A stretch of 64,000 nucleotides of DNA from VXYL01 sp963666465. GTDB taxonomy: Bacteria > Pseudomonadota > Gammaproteobacteria > Pseudomonadales > Azotimanducaceae. Positions 1-7,216 of the stretch are shown here, in pieces; position 1 is the stretch's first letter; the number at the start of each line of letters is the position of its first letter. Where the stretch lies: the NCBI GenBank assembly GCA_963666465.1, contig OY762824.1, positions 4,216,001 through 4,280,000 of the forward strand. Reading direction: 5' to 3'. The notes under the pieces were generated by a model, which was not told the DNA's origin, searched no databases, and saw only the letters and a program-made list of their open reading frames with translations. The position numbers were made by a program, and so were the translations under genes.

Positions 1-411
1 GGCCAGGAAGATGCCCGGCCGACCGGCATCCACCACCCGCTGCACCTCCTCGCTGCCGATGAAGCGCACGTCGATGGAGTCCGTCCGTCCGGTCAAGAAG
101 TAGAAGCGATCGGCCGAGACCCGGGCGAAGCTCGTGAAGTGCCGCAGCACGTCGCATTCACGCACCGGTCGGCCCAGCGCTCGCATCAGGAAGGCGCGGG
201 ATGCGTGGCGCTCGGGGGTGCGTGCAAAGTAGAAGTAGAGGACGATGGGACGCAGCAGTGCGTGCAAGACCGCATGGTGGACGCGGCCTGCCACCCAGGC
301 GAGAAAGGCAATGGCAAGCTTGGTGCCCGCTTCCGGACGCGCCTGCCAAGAGCCAGGGCCGGGACGCCCCTGCTGCCGCGGGAATCCCCGGGCCTGGCCA
401 TCGTTAGCCAT
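1..411 (-). CDS. LpxL/HtrB-like lysophospholipid acyltransferase, 3' part beyond window
   Basis: First 137 codons of a gene running off the left edge. Its ATG overlaps the stop codon of the upstream AMP-ligase (ATGGCTAA), indicating translational coupling. The N-terminus is polar. A hydrophobic segment around residues 32-60 (with YFYFARTPERHASRAFL) is followed by a stretch ending in RPGIFLA, as in LpxL-type acyltransferases just before their catalytic HX4D box, which lies outside the window. Aryl-polyene loci commonly carry such an acyltransferase, thought to attach the polyene acyl chain to a membrane lipid (family knowledge). The catalytic residues are not visible, so activity cannot be judged. 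Confidence 0.7.
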   Translation of the reverse strand, partial: MANDGQARGFPRQQGRPGPGSWQARPEAGTKLAIAFLAWVAGRVHHAVLHALLRPIVLYFYFARTPERHASRAFLMRALGRPVRECDVLRHFTSFARVSADRFYFLTGRTDSIDVRFIGSEEVQRVVDAGRPGIFLA

Positions 412-1783
412 GGGCATGCCCTTCGTCGCTCTCGGCGTTTTCGAGCACCAGCGACCGCAGCGCCGCCATCGTGAGCTTGCTCGCGCGGTTGCGAGGCAAG
501 GCCGCTACCAGCCGAATCGGGCGTGGCACGAAGGCCGGATCCAGTTGCTTCGCCAGAGCTGCGCGGATGGCGCGAGCGCCGAGCGTGGGAGCGACCGCCA
601 CCGCGGCGAGCCGGCCGGTGCTTGGCAGGCCAAGGGACTCCGGCTGGTATATTGCACCGTCCTCCACCCCGGATGTCGCGAGCAGCACGGCATTTAGGTT
701 GGCCAGAGATGCCCGCTTGCCGCCCACCTTGACGATATCGCTGGCACGACCTCGCAGGTCGAAGCCGCCGTTGGGCGCCGGCGCGAAGCGATCTGCCAAG
801 GTCACGCCGGCCGGCAGATGCGGCGAGCGTACGGTGAGGAGGTCGTCGTGGAAGTCGAGGTCGAAGCAGTCGAAGAATGTCCATGCCGGAGCGTGGACCG
901 GGTGGCGGCTCGCCAGCGAGCCGATTTCGCTGCAGCCGTAGACTTCGAGCACGCAAGTGCGCAAGGCCGACTCTGCAGCCGCCGTCAGCGTCCGATCGAG
1001 CGGCGATGTTGCCGACACGGTGATCGCCACCGGCGCTGCCGGCGGGGGCCCCCTGAGCAGTGCCCGAATGTGCGTGGGGGTGGACACCAGCACGGTGGGC
1101 GATGCGAACGAATCGAGGGCCGCAGCGATGTCCCGAGGCAGAAAGGCGTCGCCGCAGTGGATGGCGATGGGTGCCAGGGTCGGCAACAGCAAGGTCCACT
1201 CGAGACCGTACATGTGCCACGGCGGCACGGTCGCCACCAGCCCAAGGGGGCCGGACGGCACTCCCGCAGCACGCAGGGCACCGGCGAGGCAACGTGAGTG
1301 GACGGTGCGGAATTCGCTGAGCATGTCCCAGCTCTTCGGGTGGGGCTGTGGCGTGCCGGTGCTGCCAGAGGTAAACGCGACCACCGCCAGGCTCGCACCG
1401 TCGATGACCGGCAGTGCCGCTGCGCCGTTGTCGCCCGGGTTGACCTCCACCAGGAAGTCGGCGCTGGCCGCAGCGTCGTCGGCGAGCGTGACGCAAGGGC
1501 CATGCTGGCTACGCACGGCATTGAGTGCCGCGGCGTCGCGCTGTGACGGCAGCAGGTTGGTCTGGCCGCGCACCAACGCGGCGAAGAAGGCCACGCTGAA
1601 CCGGTAACGGTGCGCACACAGGTTGATGGCGCAGCGAGCGTCCGGGAGGGCGTCGGCGCAGGCCAGCACGTCGGCGGCGAATTGCGCCGCTGTGACCGGC
1701 TTGCCGTCCACCGAGGCAAGCGGTGTGGAGCCGGCGCGGAGAAGGAGGCGTCCCCTCGCCTGCCGTGCGTCAGGAACGGGCAT
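404..1783 (-). CDS. AMP-dependent ligase of an aryl-polyene-type cluster
   Basis: 459 residues. The adenylation core motif VVAFTSGSTGTPQPHPKSW (A3, roughly residues 131-150) and the A5 motif YGCSEIGSLASR (about 290) are clear. A C-terminal VKVGGKR segment corresponds to the A8 hinge region. The protein is short for the ANL superfamily, as is usual for ligases in aryl-polyene/APE loci, which activate an aryl acid starter for an ACP. The start overlaps the ACP stop by 14 bp and the stop overlaps the acyltransferase start, so the three minus-strand genes form a tight operon. The P-loop carries Gln-Pro-His in place of the more usual Lys-rich ending; this variant also occurs in the subfamily. Substrate is inferred from context only. 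Confidence 0.8.
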   Translation of the reverse strand: MPVPDARQARGRLLLRAGSTPLASVDGKPVTAAQFAADVLACADALPDARCAINLCAHRYRFSVAFFAALVRGQTNLLPSQRDAAALNAVRSQHGPCVTLADDAAASADFLVEVNPGDNGAAALPVIDGASLAVVAFTSGSTGTPQPHPKSWDMLSEFRTVHSRCLAGALRAAGVPSGPLGLVATVPPWHMYGLEWTLLLPTLAPIAIHCGDAFLPRDIAAALDSFASPTVLVSTPTHIRALLRGPPPAAPVAITVSATSPLDRTLTAAAESALRTCVLEVYGCSEIGSLASRHPVHAPAWTFFDCFDLDFHDDLLTVRSPHLPAGVTLADRFAPAPNGGFDLRGRASDIVKVGGKRASLANLNAVLLATSGVEDGAIYQPESLGLPSTGRLAAVAVAPTLGARAIRAALAKQLDPAFVPRPIRLVAALPRNRASKLTMAALRSLVLENAESDEGHAHG

Positions 1784-2045
1784 CGACCTCCTGCATGACG
1801 TGTGCGGTCAGGCTGCCGAGGGTGGCGAATATGTCCTTGGCGTCTTCATCCTCCGCCGACAGATGCACGTCGAACTCCTCGGCGATGGCAACGGCAATCT
1901 CCAGCGCGTCGATGGAGTCGAGGCCCAGCCCTTCGTCGTCGAACATGATCACGTCGGGAGCGATTTCCTCTGCGGCGACATCCTCGAGATTCAACGCATC
2001 GACGATGAGGTTGGCCATCCGCACTTGGTCCTTGGTTTGCGCCAT
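1770..2045 (-). CDS. Acyl carrier protein (first of two)
   Basis: 91 residues starting MAQTKDQVRMANLIVDAL. The phosphopantetheine site lies in LGLDSIDALE, with Ser as the attachment residue. The start was chosen for the purine-rich Shine-Dalgarno AGGGAGAAG seven bases upstream; longer in-frame starts lie inside the divergent intergenic region. The C-terminus is acidic, as in typical ACPs. It is the first gene of the minus-strand arm and its stop overlaps the ligase start, so it probably carries the starter acyl group activated by that ligase. Confidence 0.88.
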   Translation of the reverse strand: MAQTKDQVRMANLIVDALNLEDVAAEEIAPDVIMFDDEGLGLDSIDALEIAVAIAEEFDVHLSAEDEDAKDIFATLGSLTAHVMQEVDARS

Positions 2046-2282
2046 TGGCGACTTCTCCCTTGAGCACCGCGCCATTATTCCCGTAATCTGTCTGATTTCC
2101 AACAGGTGCAGCGGACTCCGCGGACTCGCGGCTTCACGGTGACTGCATGCCCGCTGCGCTTGACTCCTTCCGCCAGGTTCCCGATGGTCCAAAGCGTTGA
2201 CGGCAAGGTGCTCTCGCAGGTCGGGGTTGGAGTGGATCGAGTGCCAGCGTGTGGGGTGAGCAGGTTGCGGTCGGCCAGTGTC
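2046..2282. promoter_or_regulatory. Divergent intergenic region between the two arms of the polyene locus
   Basis: Non-coding interval between the minus-strand ACP start and the most plausible start of the plus-strand PlsC-like gene. Both arms of the locus diverge from here, so promoters for both are expected. I could not identify convincing -35/-10 boxes or an operator by eye. Its extent depends on the assumed GTG start at 2283. Confidence 0.35.
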
Positions 2283-3107
2283 GTGAAGACTCCGCTCGGC
2301 GGCGGCGTGCATTTGGGCTGGGTGTGGCGGCTAGTCTCGGCGTCGCTGGCTTTCGCTGCGTTTGGTCTCGGCGGCCTGCTGCTTGGCTTTTCGGTATTCC
2401 CGCTGCTGCGAGTCACCGCTGGCGGCAAGGCTGCCGCCGAGCGACGTTGCCGCCTTGCGATACACCTTTGCTTCCGGACGTTTGTGGCGCTGTTGGCCGT
2501 GCTGCGCCTGGCGCGGTTTCAAGTCCTCGGGCGCGATCGGCTGCGCGGCGCGCGAGGGTGCCTGGTGGTTGCCAACCATCCATCGCTGATCGATGCGGTG
2601 GTGCTGATCTCGTGCCTGCCGGACGCCTGCTGTGTGGTCAAGGAGGGTGTTTGGCGCAATCCGTTCCTTGGTCATGTGGTACGAGCGGCGGGCTATGTGC
2701 CGAGCCGTCGTGCCGACCTCGTGGTGGCGCAGGTGGTCGATCGGCTGCGCGCGGGACAGACCGTGGTGCTGTTTCCAGAGGGCACGAGGACGCCGCGGGA
2801 CACTGCGCCGACTGTTCGGCGGGGCGCGGTCCTTGCTCTCTTGCGCGCCGACCGGCCTGTGCTGCCGGTCTATCTGCGCGTGACCCCCCCGGTGCTGCGC
2901 AAAGGCGACTCGCTGACCGACCTTCCGAATCGCACTGCTGTCTTCGTGGCGACCGTCGGTGATGCAATCGAACCATCGGATTTCGCACCTGGGGCATCGG
3001 AACGCACTCGGGCCAAGCGCGGCGCCGAACGACTGGAAGCGCTGTTCCGACAGCACACCGCAGAAATTCCGTTGCCGGCGGCCGATTCGCCTGCGCCGTC
3101 CGCTTGA
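2283..3107 (+). CDS. PlsC-type 1-acyl-glycerol-3-phosphate acyltransferase
   Basis: About 274 residues from the GTG at 2283. The frame is open to about 2106, but the longer N-terminus is not protein-like and the family normally begins just before the first hydrophobic helix (VWRLVSASLAFAAFGLGG). The catalytic box NHPSLID (HX4D) and the phosphate-binding FPEGTRTP motif are both intact, followed by LPVYLRV, all typical of PlsC/LPLAT acyltransferases. It leads the plus-strand arm of the polyene locus and ends just before the second ACP. Likely role: membrane-associated acyl transfer onto a glycerolipid (family knowledge). The start codon is uncertain. Confidence 0.8.
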   Translation: MKTPLGGGVHLGWVWRLVSASLAFAAFGLGGLLLGFSVFPLLRVTAGGKAAAERRCRLAIHLCFRTFVALLAVLRLARFQVLGRDRLRGARGCLVVANHPSLIDAVVLISCLPDACCVVKEGVWRNPFLGHVVRAAGYVPSRRADLVVAQVVDRLRAGQTVVLFPEGTRTPRDTAPTVRRGAVLALLRADRPVLPVYLRVTPPVLRKGDSLTDLPNRTAVFVATVGDAIEPSDFAPGASERTRAKRGAERLEALFRQHTAEIPLPAADSPAPSA

Positions 3108-3232
3108 GCATGTCGTTACGCGACGCCGTCTCGCAGGCGGCAAGCCGTCCGAGGTCGAGGTCCCGCCGGCGACACGCATGGCATATGATGCGCCCATCGG
3201 CTTGGGTTGGGCCCCGAAGGGAGGCAGCCACC

Positions 3233-3478
3233 GTGACTCGCTCCGAGATAGCGTCTAGGCTTGCCGACATCCTCGTGGAGATGTTTGAGCTCGAAGAGCG
3301 GGAGGTGACGCCGGACGCACACCTCTACGACGATCTCGACATCGACAGCATCGATGCCGTGGACCTGATCGTGCGCCTCAAGGAATTCACCAGTGCAGAC
3401 GTCGACCCCGAACGCGCCAAGGGTGTGCGTACCGTAGCGGATGTGGTGGACCTGATCGAGGAATTGTTGCAAAGCTGA
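3233..3478 (+). CDS. Acyl carrier protein (second of two)
   Basis: 81 residues from a GTG preceded by GGGAGGC. The frame is open upstream to 3104, but that extension is arginine-rich and un-ACP-like. The phosphopantetheine site is DLDIDSIDAVDL. The spacing and helices match an ACP whose helix II is followed by an acidic C-terminal helix (VADVVDLIEELL). Two ACPs in one locus is normal for aryl-polyene clusters, one for the starter and one for elongation (family knowledge). Confidence 0.87.
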   Translation: MTRSEIASRLADILVEMFELEEREVTPDAHLYDDLDIDSIDAVDLIVRLKEFTSADVDPERAKGVRTVADVVDLIEELLQS

Positions 3479-3544
3479 CGGCGTGTCGCGCCACATGCAT
3501 GTGAGACCGCCGGTCAGTGATGACCGGAACAAACGGAGGCAGCG

Positions 3545-4432
3545 ATGAGATATGGGCATCGATTTCTGGCGGCCGTGCTGGCGATCGCCGGCATCACGGC
3601 CTTGGCCCGAACGGACATTGTCGACATCGAGAGCTCGCCGGTGCCAAGCGGCCTCAGCATGGCGCAGGTGGAGCAGGGGATCGTCTCCGGAAGCTTGGAA
3701 GGGCGCTGGATCGCCAAGGTGGTGGCGCCCGGCCACATCGAGGCACGGCTTTCCGTGCGCTCGCACGTCGCGGTGGTGGGCATCGAGTTCAGCGAATCGA
3801 CCTATTCGATCCGCTACAAGGACAGCCACAACCTGGACTACAAGTCGGGCAGGATTCATCGCAACTACAACCACTGGGTGGCGAATCTGAACCTTGCGGT
3901 GCAGCGAGTCTTGGTGGCGGCTTCGACTGCTTCGGCAGTGCCCGGCGGCGATGTCCCGGTCGCCCGTGGCCCGACGGAACCCTCGCCCGCGGCCTCGGCG
4001 GGGGTTTACAGTGGCGAAACCGTGGCGGTTGCTGCGACCATCCCGTTCTCCATCGCAGTTCCCCAGGTTGCTATGGAGTGCCGCATCGGAGAGCAGCTCT
4101 CGCAATTGATGCAGGCTTCCTCGCCGTCCATCGAAATCGGCGCGGCGCCGGGCGCCGGCCATTATCTCGATGCGTCCATTACGGAACTCCACATGCCGGG
4201 TGGTGGCGCATGGTCTGGTCCGAAGTGGCTGGAAGTGTCCGGCACATTGCGCGAGGGGGGCGGCGCCGCCGTGGCGTCTTTCCGGGCCAAGCGCTTCAGC
4301 ACCGGCGGCGCGTTCGCCGTGTTCAAGGGCAACTGCCAGATCGTCCAGCGGTGCGTCAAGGCCATCGCCCAGGACGTTGCCGGCTGGCTGCGAGACCCGA
4401 TCGACGGCGCCGAACTCGGCGACGCTCGGTGA
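3545..4432 (+). CDS. Secreted two-domain protein of unknown function in the polyene locus
   Basis: 295 residues with a signal peptide (residues 1-21, hydrophobic core FLAAVLAIAGITALA) and a GGAGGC ribosome binding site. Residues 35-120 resemble a widespread uncharacterised periplasmic domain (pattern: SIRYKDSHNLDY, IHRNYNHWV). After a Pro/Ala linker, residues 155-290 look like DUF4410-type lipoprotein domains (YLDASI, WLEVSGTL, then a C-terminal FKGNCQIVQRCVKAIAQDV). The fusion of both is unusual. Its place between the second ACP and the dehydratases suggests a role in handling or exporting the product. I cannot assign a reaction. Confidence 0.6.
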   Translation: MRYGHRFLAAVLAIAGITALARTDIVDIESSPVPSGLSMAQVEQGIVSGSLEGRWIAKVVAPGHIEARLSVRSHVAVVGIEFSESTYSIRYKDSHNLDYKSGRIHRNYNHWVANLNLAVQRVLVAASTASAVPGGDVPVARGPTEPSPAASAGVYSGETVAVAATIPFSIAVPQVAMECRIGEQLSQLMQASSPSIEIGAAPGAGHYLDASITELHMPGGGAWSGPKWLEVSGTLREGGGAAVASFRAKRFSTGGAFAVFKGNCQIVQRCVKAIAQDVAGWLRDPIDGAELGDAR

Positions 4433-4450
4433 GGGCATCGGCTCGCCCGG

Positions 4451-4801
4451 ATGACCAGGCCGCTACACCTCGATTGGGTCGAAATCTGTCGAGGCCCGGA
4501 TCACTGGCTCGGCGAGGCGACTGTGACCGATGACCTGGCGGTGCTTGATGGCCACTTCCCGGGTGAGCCCATCGTTCCCGGTGTCGCCCAGCTGTTCTGG
4601 GCCGCCACCTTGGCGGGTCGTATCTTCCCCCAATCCATCCTCACGAGTGAGATGCGCAACCTGAAGTTCATGAAGACCATCGTTCCGGGCGTGCGCTTGC
4701 GGCTGTCGCTCAACCGCAACGCGCGCGCCGTAAGGATCGCGTTCGAGTACAGTTCCGACGCGGGATTGCACAGCCGCGGCATGTTTCTATGGCGGCAGTA
4801 G
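4451..4801 (+). CDS. ApeI-like hot-dog 3-hydroxyacyl-ACP dehydratase
   Basis: 116 residues, a single hot-dog fold of the FabZ/FabA type. The catalytic histidine sits in LDGHFPGEPIVPGVAQ (about residues 33-48). Downstream, MRNLKFMKTIVPG is the usual hot-dog beta segment. The size and the short form match ApeI of aryl-polyene loci. It overlaps the next gene by 13 bp. Likely role: dehydration of the 3-hydroxyacyl-ACP intermediate during polyene elongation. Confidence 0.75.
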   Translation: MTRPLHLDWVEICRGPDHWLGEATVTDDLAVLDGHFPGEPIVPGVAQLFWAATLAGRIFPQSILTSEMRNLKFMKTIVPGVRLRLSLNRNARAVRIAFEYSSDAGLHSRGMFLWRQ

Positions 4802-5271
4802 CAGATGCTGCACGGCCGGCACCCGGCGTTGTCGAGCCGCCGGACGTGGAGTCCATGCTGCCGCACGCCCATCCGATGATTCTTATCGACCGGGTAATGC
4901 CGCAGGGGCCTTCGTGTACTCGCGCCGCGGTCAGGATCCACGAAGACACCATGTTCTGCGAGATGCCGAGCGGTGTTCCCGCTTTCGTGGGCGTCGAGTA
5001 CATTGCGCAGACGGTGGCCGCCCACGCTGGTCTCAGGGCGCGCCGCGCCGGGCAGCCGGTGCGGATTGGCTTCCTGCTCGGCACGCGACGCTACGACTGT
5101 GCCGCACCCTGTTTTCCGCCAGGCACCGAACTGACGATCGAGGTCGTCACAGCATACGAGGGGCCGACCGTGTCCCAGTTTTCAGGCGTCATCTTCGATG
5201 CGCGCGGCGGCGAACTCGCGCGCGGCGCCGTGACGGTCTATGTCAGGAAGGGGGTGGCGGGAGAGGCATGA
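4789..5271 (+). CDS. ApeP-like dehydratase
   Basis: 160 residues. The opening segment SMLPHAHPMILIDRV carries the histidine motif characteristic of the second hot-dog dehydratase of aryl-polyene clusters, followed by GVEYIAQTVAAHAGLR. The gene overlaps the upstream dehydratase by 13 bp and the downstream ketoreductase by ATGA, so the three are translationally coupled. The two dehydratases are expected to act together as a heterodimer (family knowledge). Confidence 0.75.
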   Translation: MAAVADAARPAPGVVEPPDVESMLPHAHPMILIDRVMPQGPSCTRAAVRIHEDTMFCEMPSGVPAFVGVEYIAQTVAAHAGLRARRAGQPVRIGFLLGTRRYDCAAPCFPPGTELTIEVVTAYEGPTVSQFSGVIFDARGGELARGAVTVYVRKGVAGEA

Positions 5272-5990
5272 CTGGGCCACGTCGTGTGCTGGTGACCGGT
5301 GCCTCCCGGGGCATTGGTCGCGCCATTGCCCTCGCCCTGGCCGGGGATGGCTACCATGTCGCCTGCAATGCCCGTGGCCCGACCGATGCGGTGGTGGCGG
5401 AGATCCGAGCGGCCGGCGGCTGCGCCCGGGCGTTGAACGGGGATGTCGGTGACCGCAACGCGATCCGTGCCGTCATCGCCGGCGACATCGAGCGACACGG
5501 GGCCTTCTACGGCGTGGTCTGCAACGCCGGCGCCCATGCCGACGCGGCGTTCCCGGCCATGAGCGACGCCGACTGGGACACCGTGATGCGGACCAACCTC
5601 GACGCCTTCTTCAACGTGGTGCAGCCTTGCGTCATGCCCATGATCCGACTGCGCGACGGCGGACGCATCGTCGCCATGGCGTCGGTCTCCGGCATCGCTG
5701 GCAATCGTGGCCAGACGAACTACAGTGCCGCCAAGGCTGGCCTGATCGGTGCCGCCAAGGCGCTGGCGGTGGAGCTCGGCAAGCGTCGGATCACCGTGAA
5801 CTGCGTGGCGCCGGGCATCATTGCCACCGACATGGCCGACGAGGTGCCGGACAACGTGATCCATCAGGCGGTGCCGATGCGTCGGCGTGGCACTGCCGAG
5901 GAAGTGGCGAGCGTGGTGCGCTATCTGTTCACGGACCTTGCCGGATACATCACCCGGCAGACGCTCTCCGTCAACGGCGGCATGGTCTGA
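5268..5990 (+). CDS. 3-oxoacyl-ACP reductase (FabG-type SDR)
   Basis: 240 residues. The nucleotide-binding TGASRGIGRAI is at residues 10-20, followed by the NAG box (CNAGAHAD), the catalytic Ser of ASVSGIAG and the YSAAKAG Tyr/Lys pair. The C-terminus SVNGGMV is typical for FabG. The start is the ATG overlapping the previous stop (ATGA). The stop overlaps the ketosynthase start. It reduces the 3-keto group on the growing ACP-bound polyene chain (family knowledge). Confidence 0.88.
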   Translation: MTGPRRVLVTGASRGIGRAIALALAGDGYHVACNARGPTDAVVAEIRAAGGCARALNGDVGDRNAIRAVIAGDIERHGAFYGVVCNAGAHADAAFPAMSDADWDTVMRTNLDAFFNVVQPCVMPMIRLRDGGRIVAMASVSGIAGNRGQTNYSAAKAGLIGAAKALAVELGKRRITVNCVAPGIIATDMADEVPDNVIHQAVPMRRRGTAEEVASVVRYLFTDLAGYITRQTLSVNGGMV

Positions 5991-7216
5991 TGGCGGCTGA
6001 GCGGCGCGTCGTCATCACGGGCGCCGCCGGCCTGTCTCCCATCGGCTGCGACTGGGCGACGGTCTCGGCGAACTTGCGCGGAGGCGTGGGTGGCGTCGTG
6101 CGAATGAACGAATGGGCTGCGGTCGAAGGCCTGCACAGCCTGCTCGGAGCCCCGACGTCGTTCGAGGTGCCGGCGAGTTGGCCCCGCAAGATGCGGCGCA
6201 GTCTGGGCCGGGTCTCGGCCATGGCGGTGCGAGCGAGCGAACTGGCCTTGGCGGAGGCGGGCCTTGTCGACGATCCGGTGTTGCGGACAGGTCGGGTGGG
6301 CGTCTCCTTCGGATCTTCGGCCGGCTCCATGGACAGCCTGCGCGAGACCGCCCGCTTCTACAGCACGCCGGCCTTGACCAACCTGTCGGCCAATACCTAC
6401 ATCAAGATGATGCCGCACACGACCGCAGCCGCCATCGGCATGTTCTTCGGCCTCACCGGCCGCATCCTGCCTTCGTCCACCGCCTGCACGTCAGGCAGCC
6501 TGTCCCTCGGCATGGCCTGTGAGTCCATCCGCCACGGCTATCAGGATGTGATGATCGCCGGCGGCGCGGAGGAGCTCGATGTTCTTGGCGCTGCGGTATT
6601 CGACCGTCTCTATGCCACCAGCACCAGCAACGACTCCCCCGATCGCACGCCGAGGCCTTTCGATGTGGATCGTGACGGCCTCGTTGTGGGCGAAGGGGCG
6701 GCGGCGTTTGTGCTCGAGTCGCGCGACCGAGCCTTGGCGCGTGGCGCGCTCGTGCTCGCCGAACTGGTTGGCTTCGGCACCAACTCGGACGGCAACCACC
6801 CGACGCAGCCGACGCAGGAGACAATGGCCGAGGCCATGCGCCTGGCGCTCGCTGACGCCGGTCTCGAACCTGCCCAGATCGCCTACGTAAACGCCCACGG
6901 CACAGCAACCGAACTCGGCGACATCGCCGAGAGCCGGGCCACCGAGGACGTGTTCGGCTCTGGCGTGGCGGTCAGTTCGCTGAAGAGTTACATCGGTCAC
7001 ACGCTGGGCGCCTGCGGCAGTCTGGAAGCGTGGATGAGCCTGCGGATGCTTGCGGAAGGCTGGGCCGCATCGACTCGAAACCTGGACAGTGTGGACCCGC
7101 GATGCGGCGCGCTGGACTACATCGTCGGCGCCCCCCGGGAGCGGAGCGTGGAGCGCTTCATGACAAACAACTTCGCCTTTGGGGGCGTCAACACGTCCTT
7201 GGTGTTCCAGCTGTGA
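5990..7216 (+). CDS. Beta-ketoacyl-ACP synthase (KAS I/II type)
   Basis: 408 residues. The catalytic triad is complete: Cys166 in SSTACTSGS, His303 in VNAHGTATE and His337 in YIGHTLGA. The C-terminal NNFAFGGVNTSLVF is the conserved end of FabF-type condensing enzymes. The start is an ATG sharing its A with the fabG stop. No separate chain-length-factor gene is visible here, so if one exists it must be left of the window. Confidence 0.9.
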   Translation: MAAERRVVITGAAGLSPIGCDWATVSANLRGGVGGVVRMNEWAAVEGLHSLLGAPTSFEVPASWPRKMRRSLGRVSAMAVRASELALAEAGLVDDPVLRTGRVGVSFGSSAGSMDSLRETARFYSTPALTNLSANTYIKMMPHTTAAAIGMFFGLTGRILPSSTACTSGSLSLGMACESIRHGYQDVMIAGGAEELDVLGAAVFDRLYATSTSNDSPDRTPRPFDVDRDGLVVGEGAAAFVLESRDRALARGALVLAELVGFGTNSDGNHPTQPTQETMAEAMRLALADAGLEPAQIAYVNAHGTATELGDIAESRATEDVFGSGVAVSSLKSYIGHTLGACGSLEAWMSLRMLAEGWAASTRNLDSVDPRCGALDYIVGAPRERSVERFMTNNFAFGGVNTSLVFQL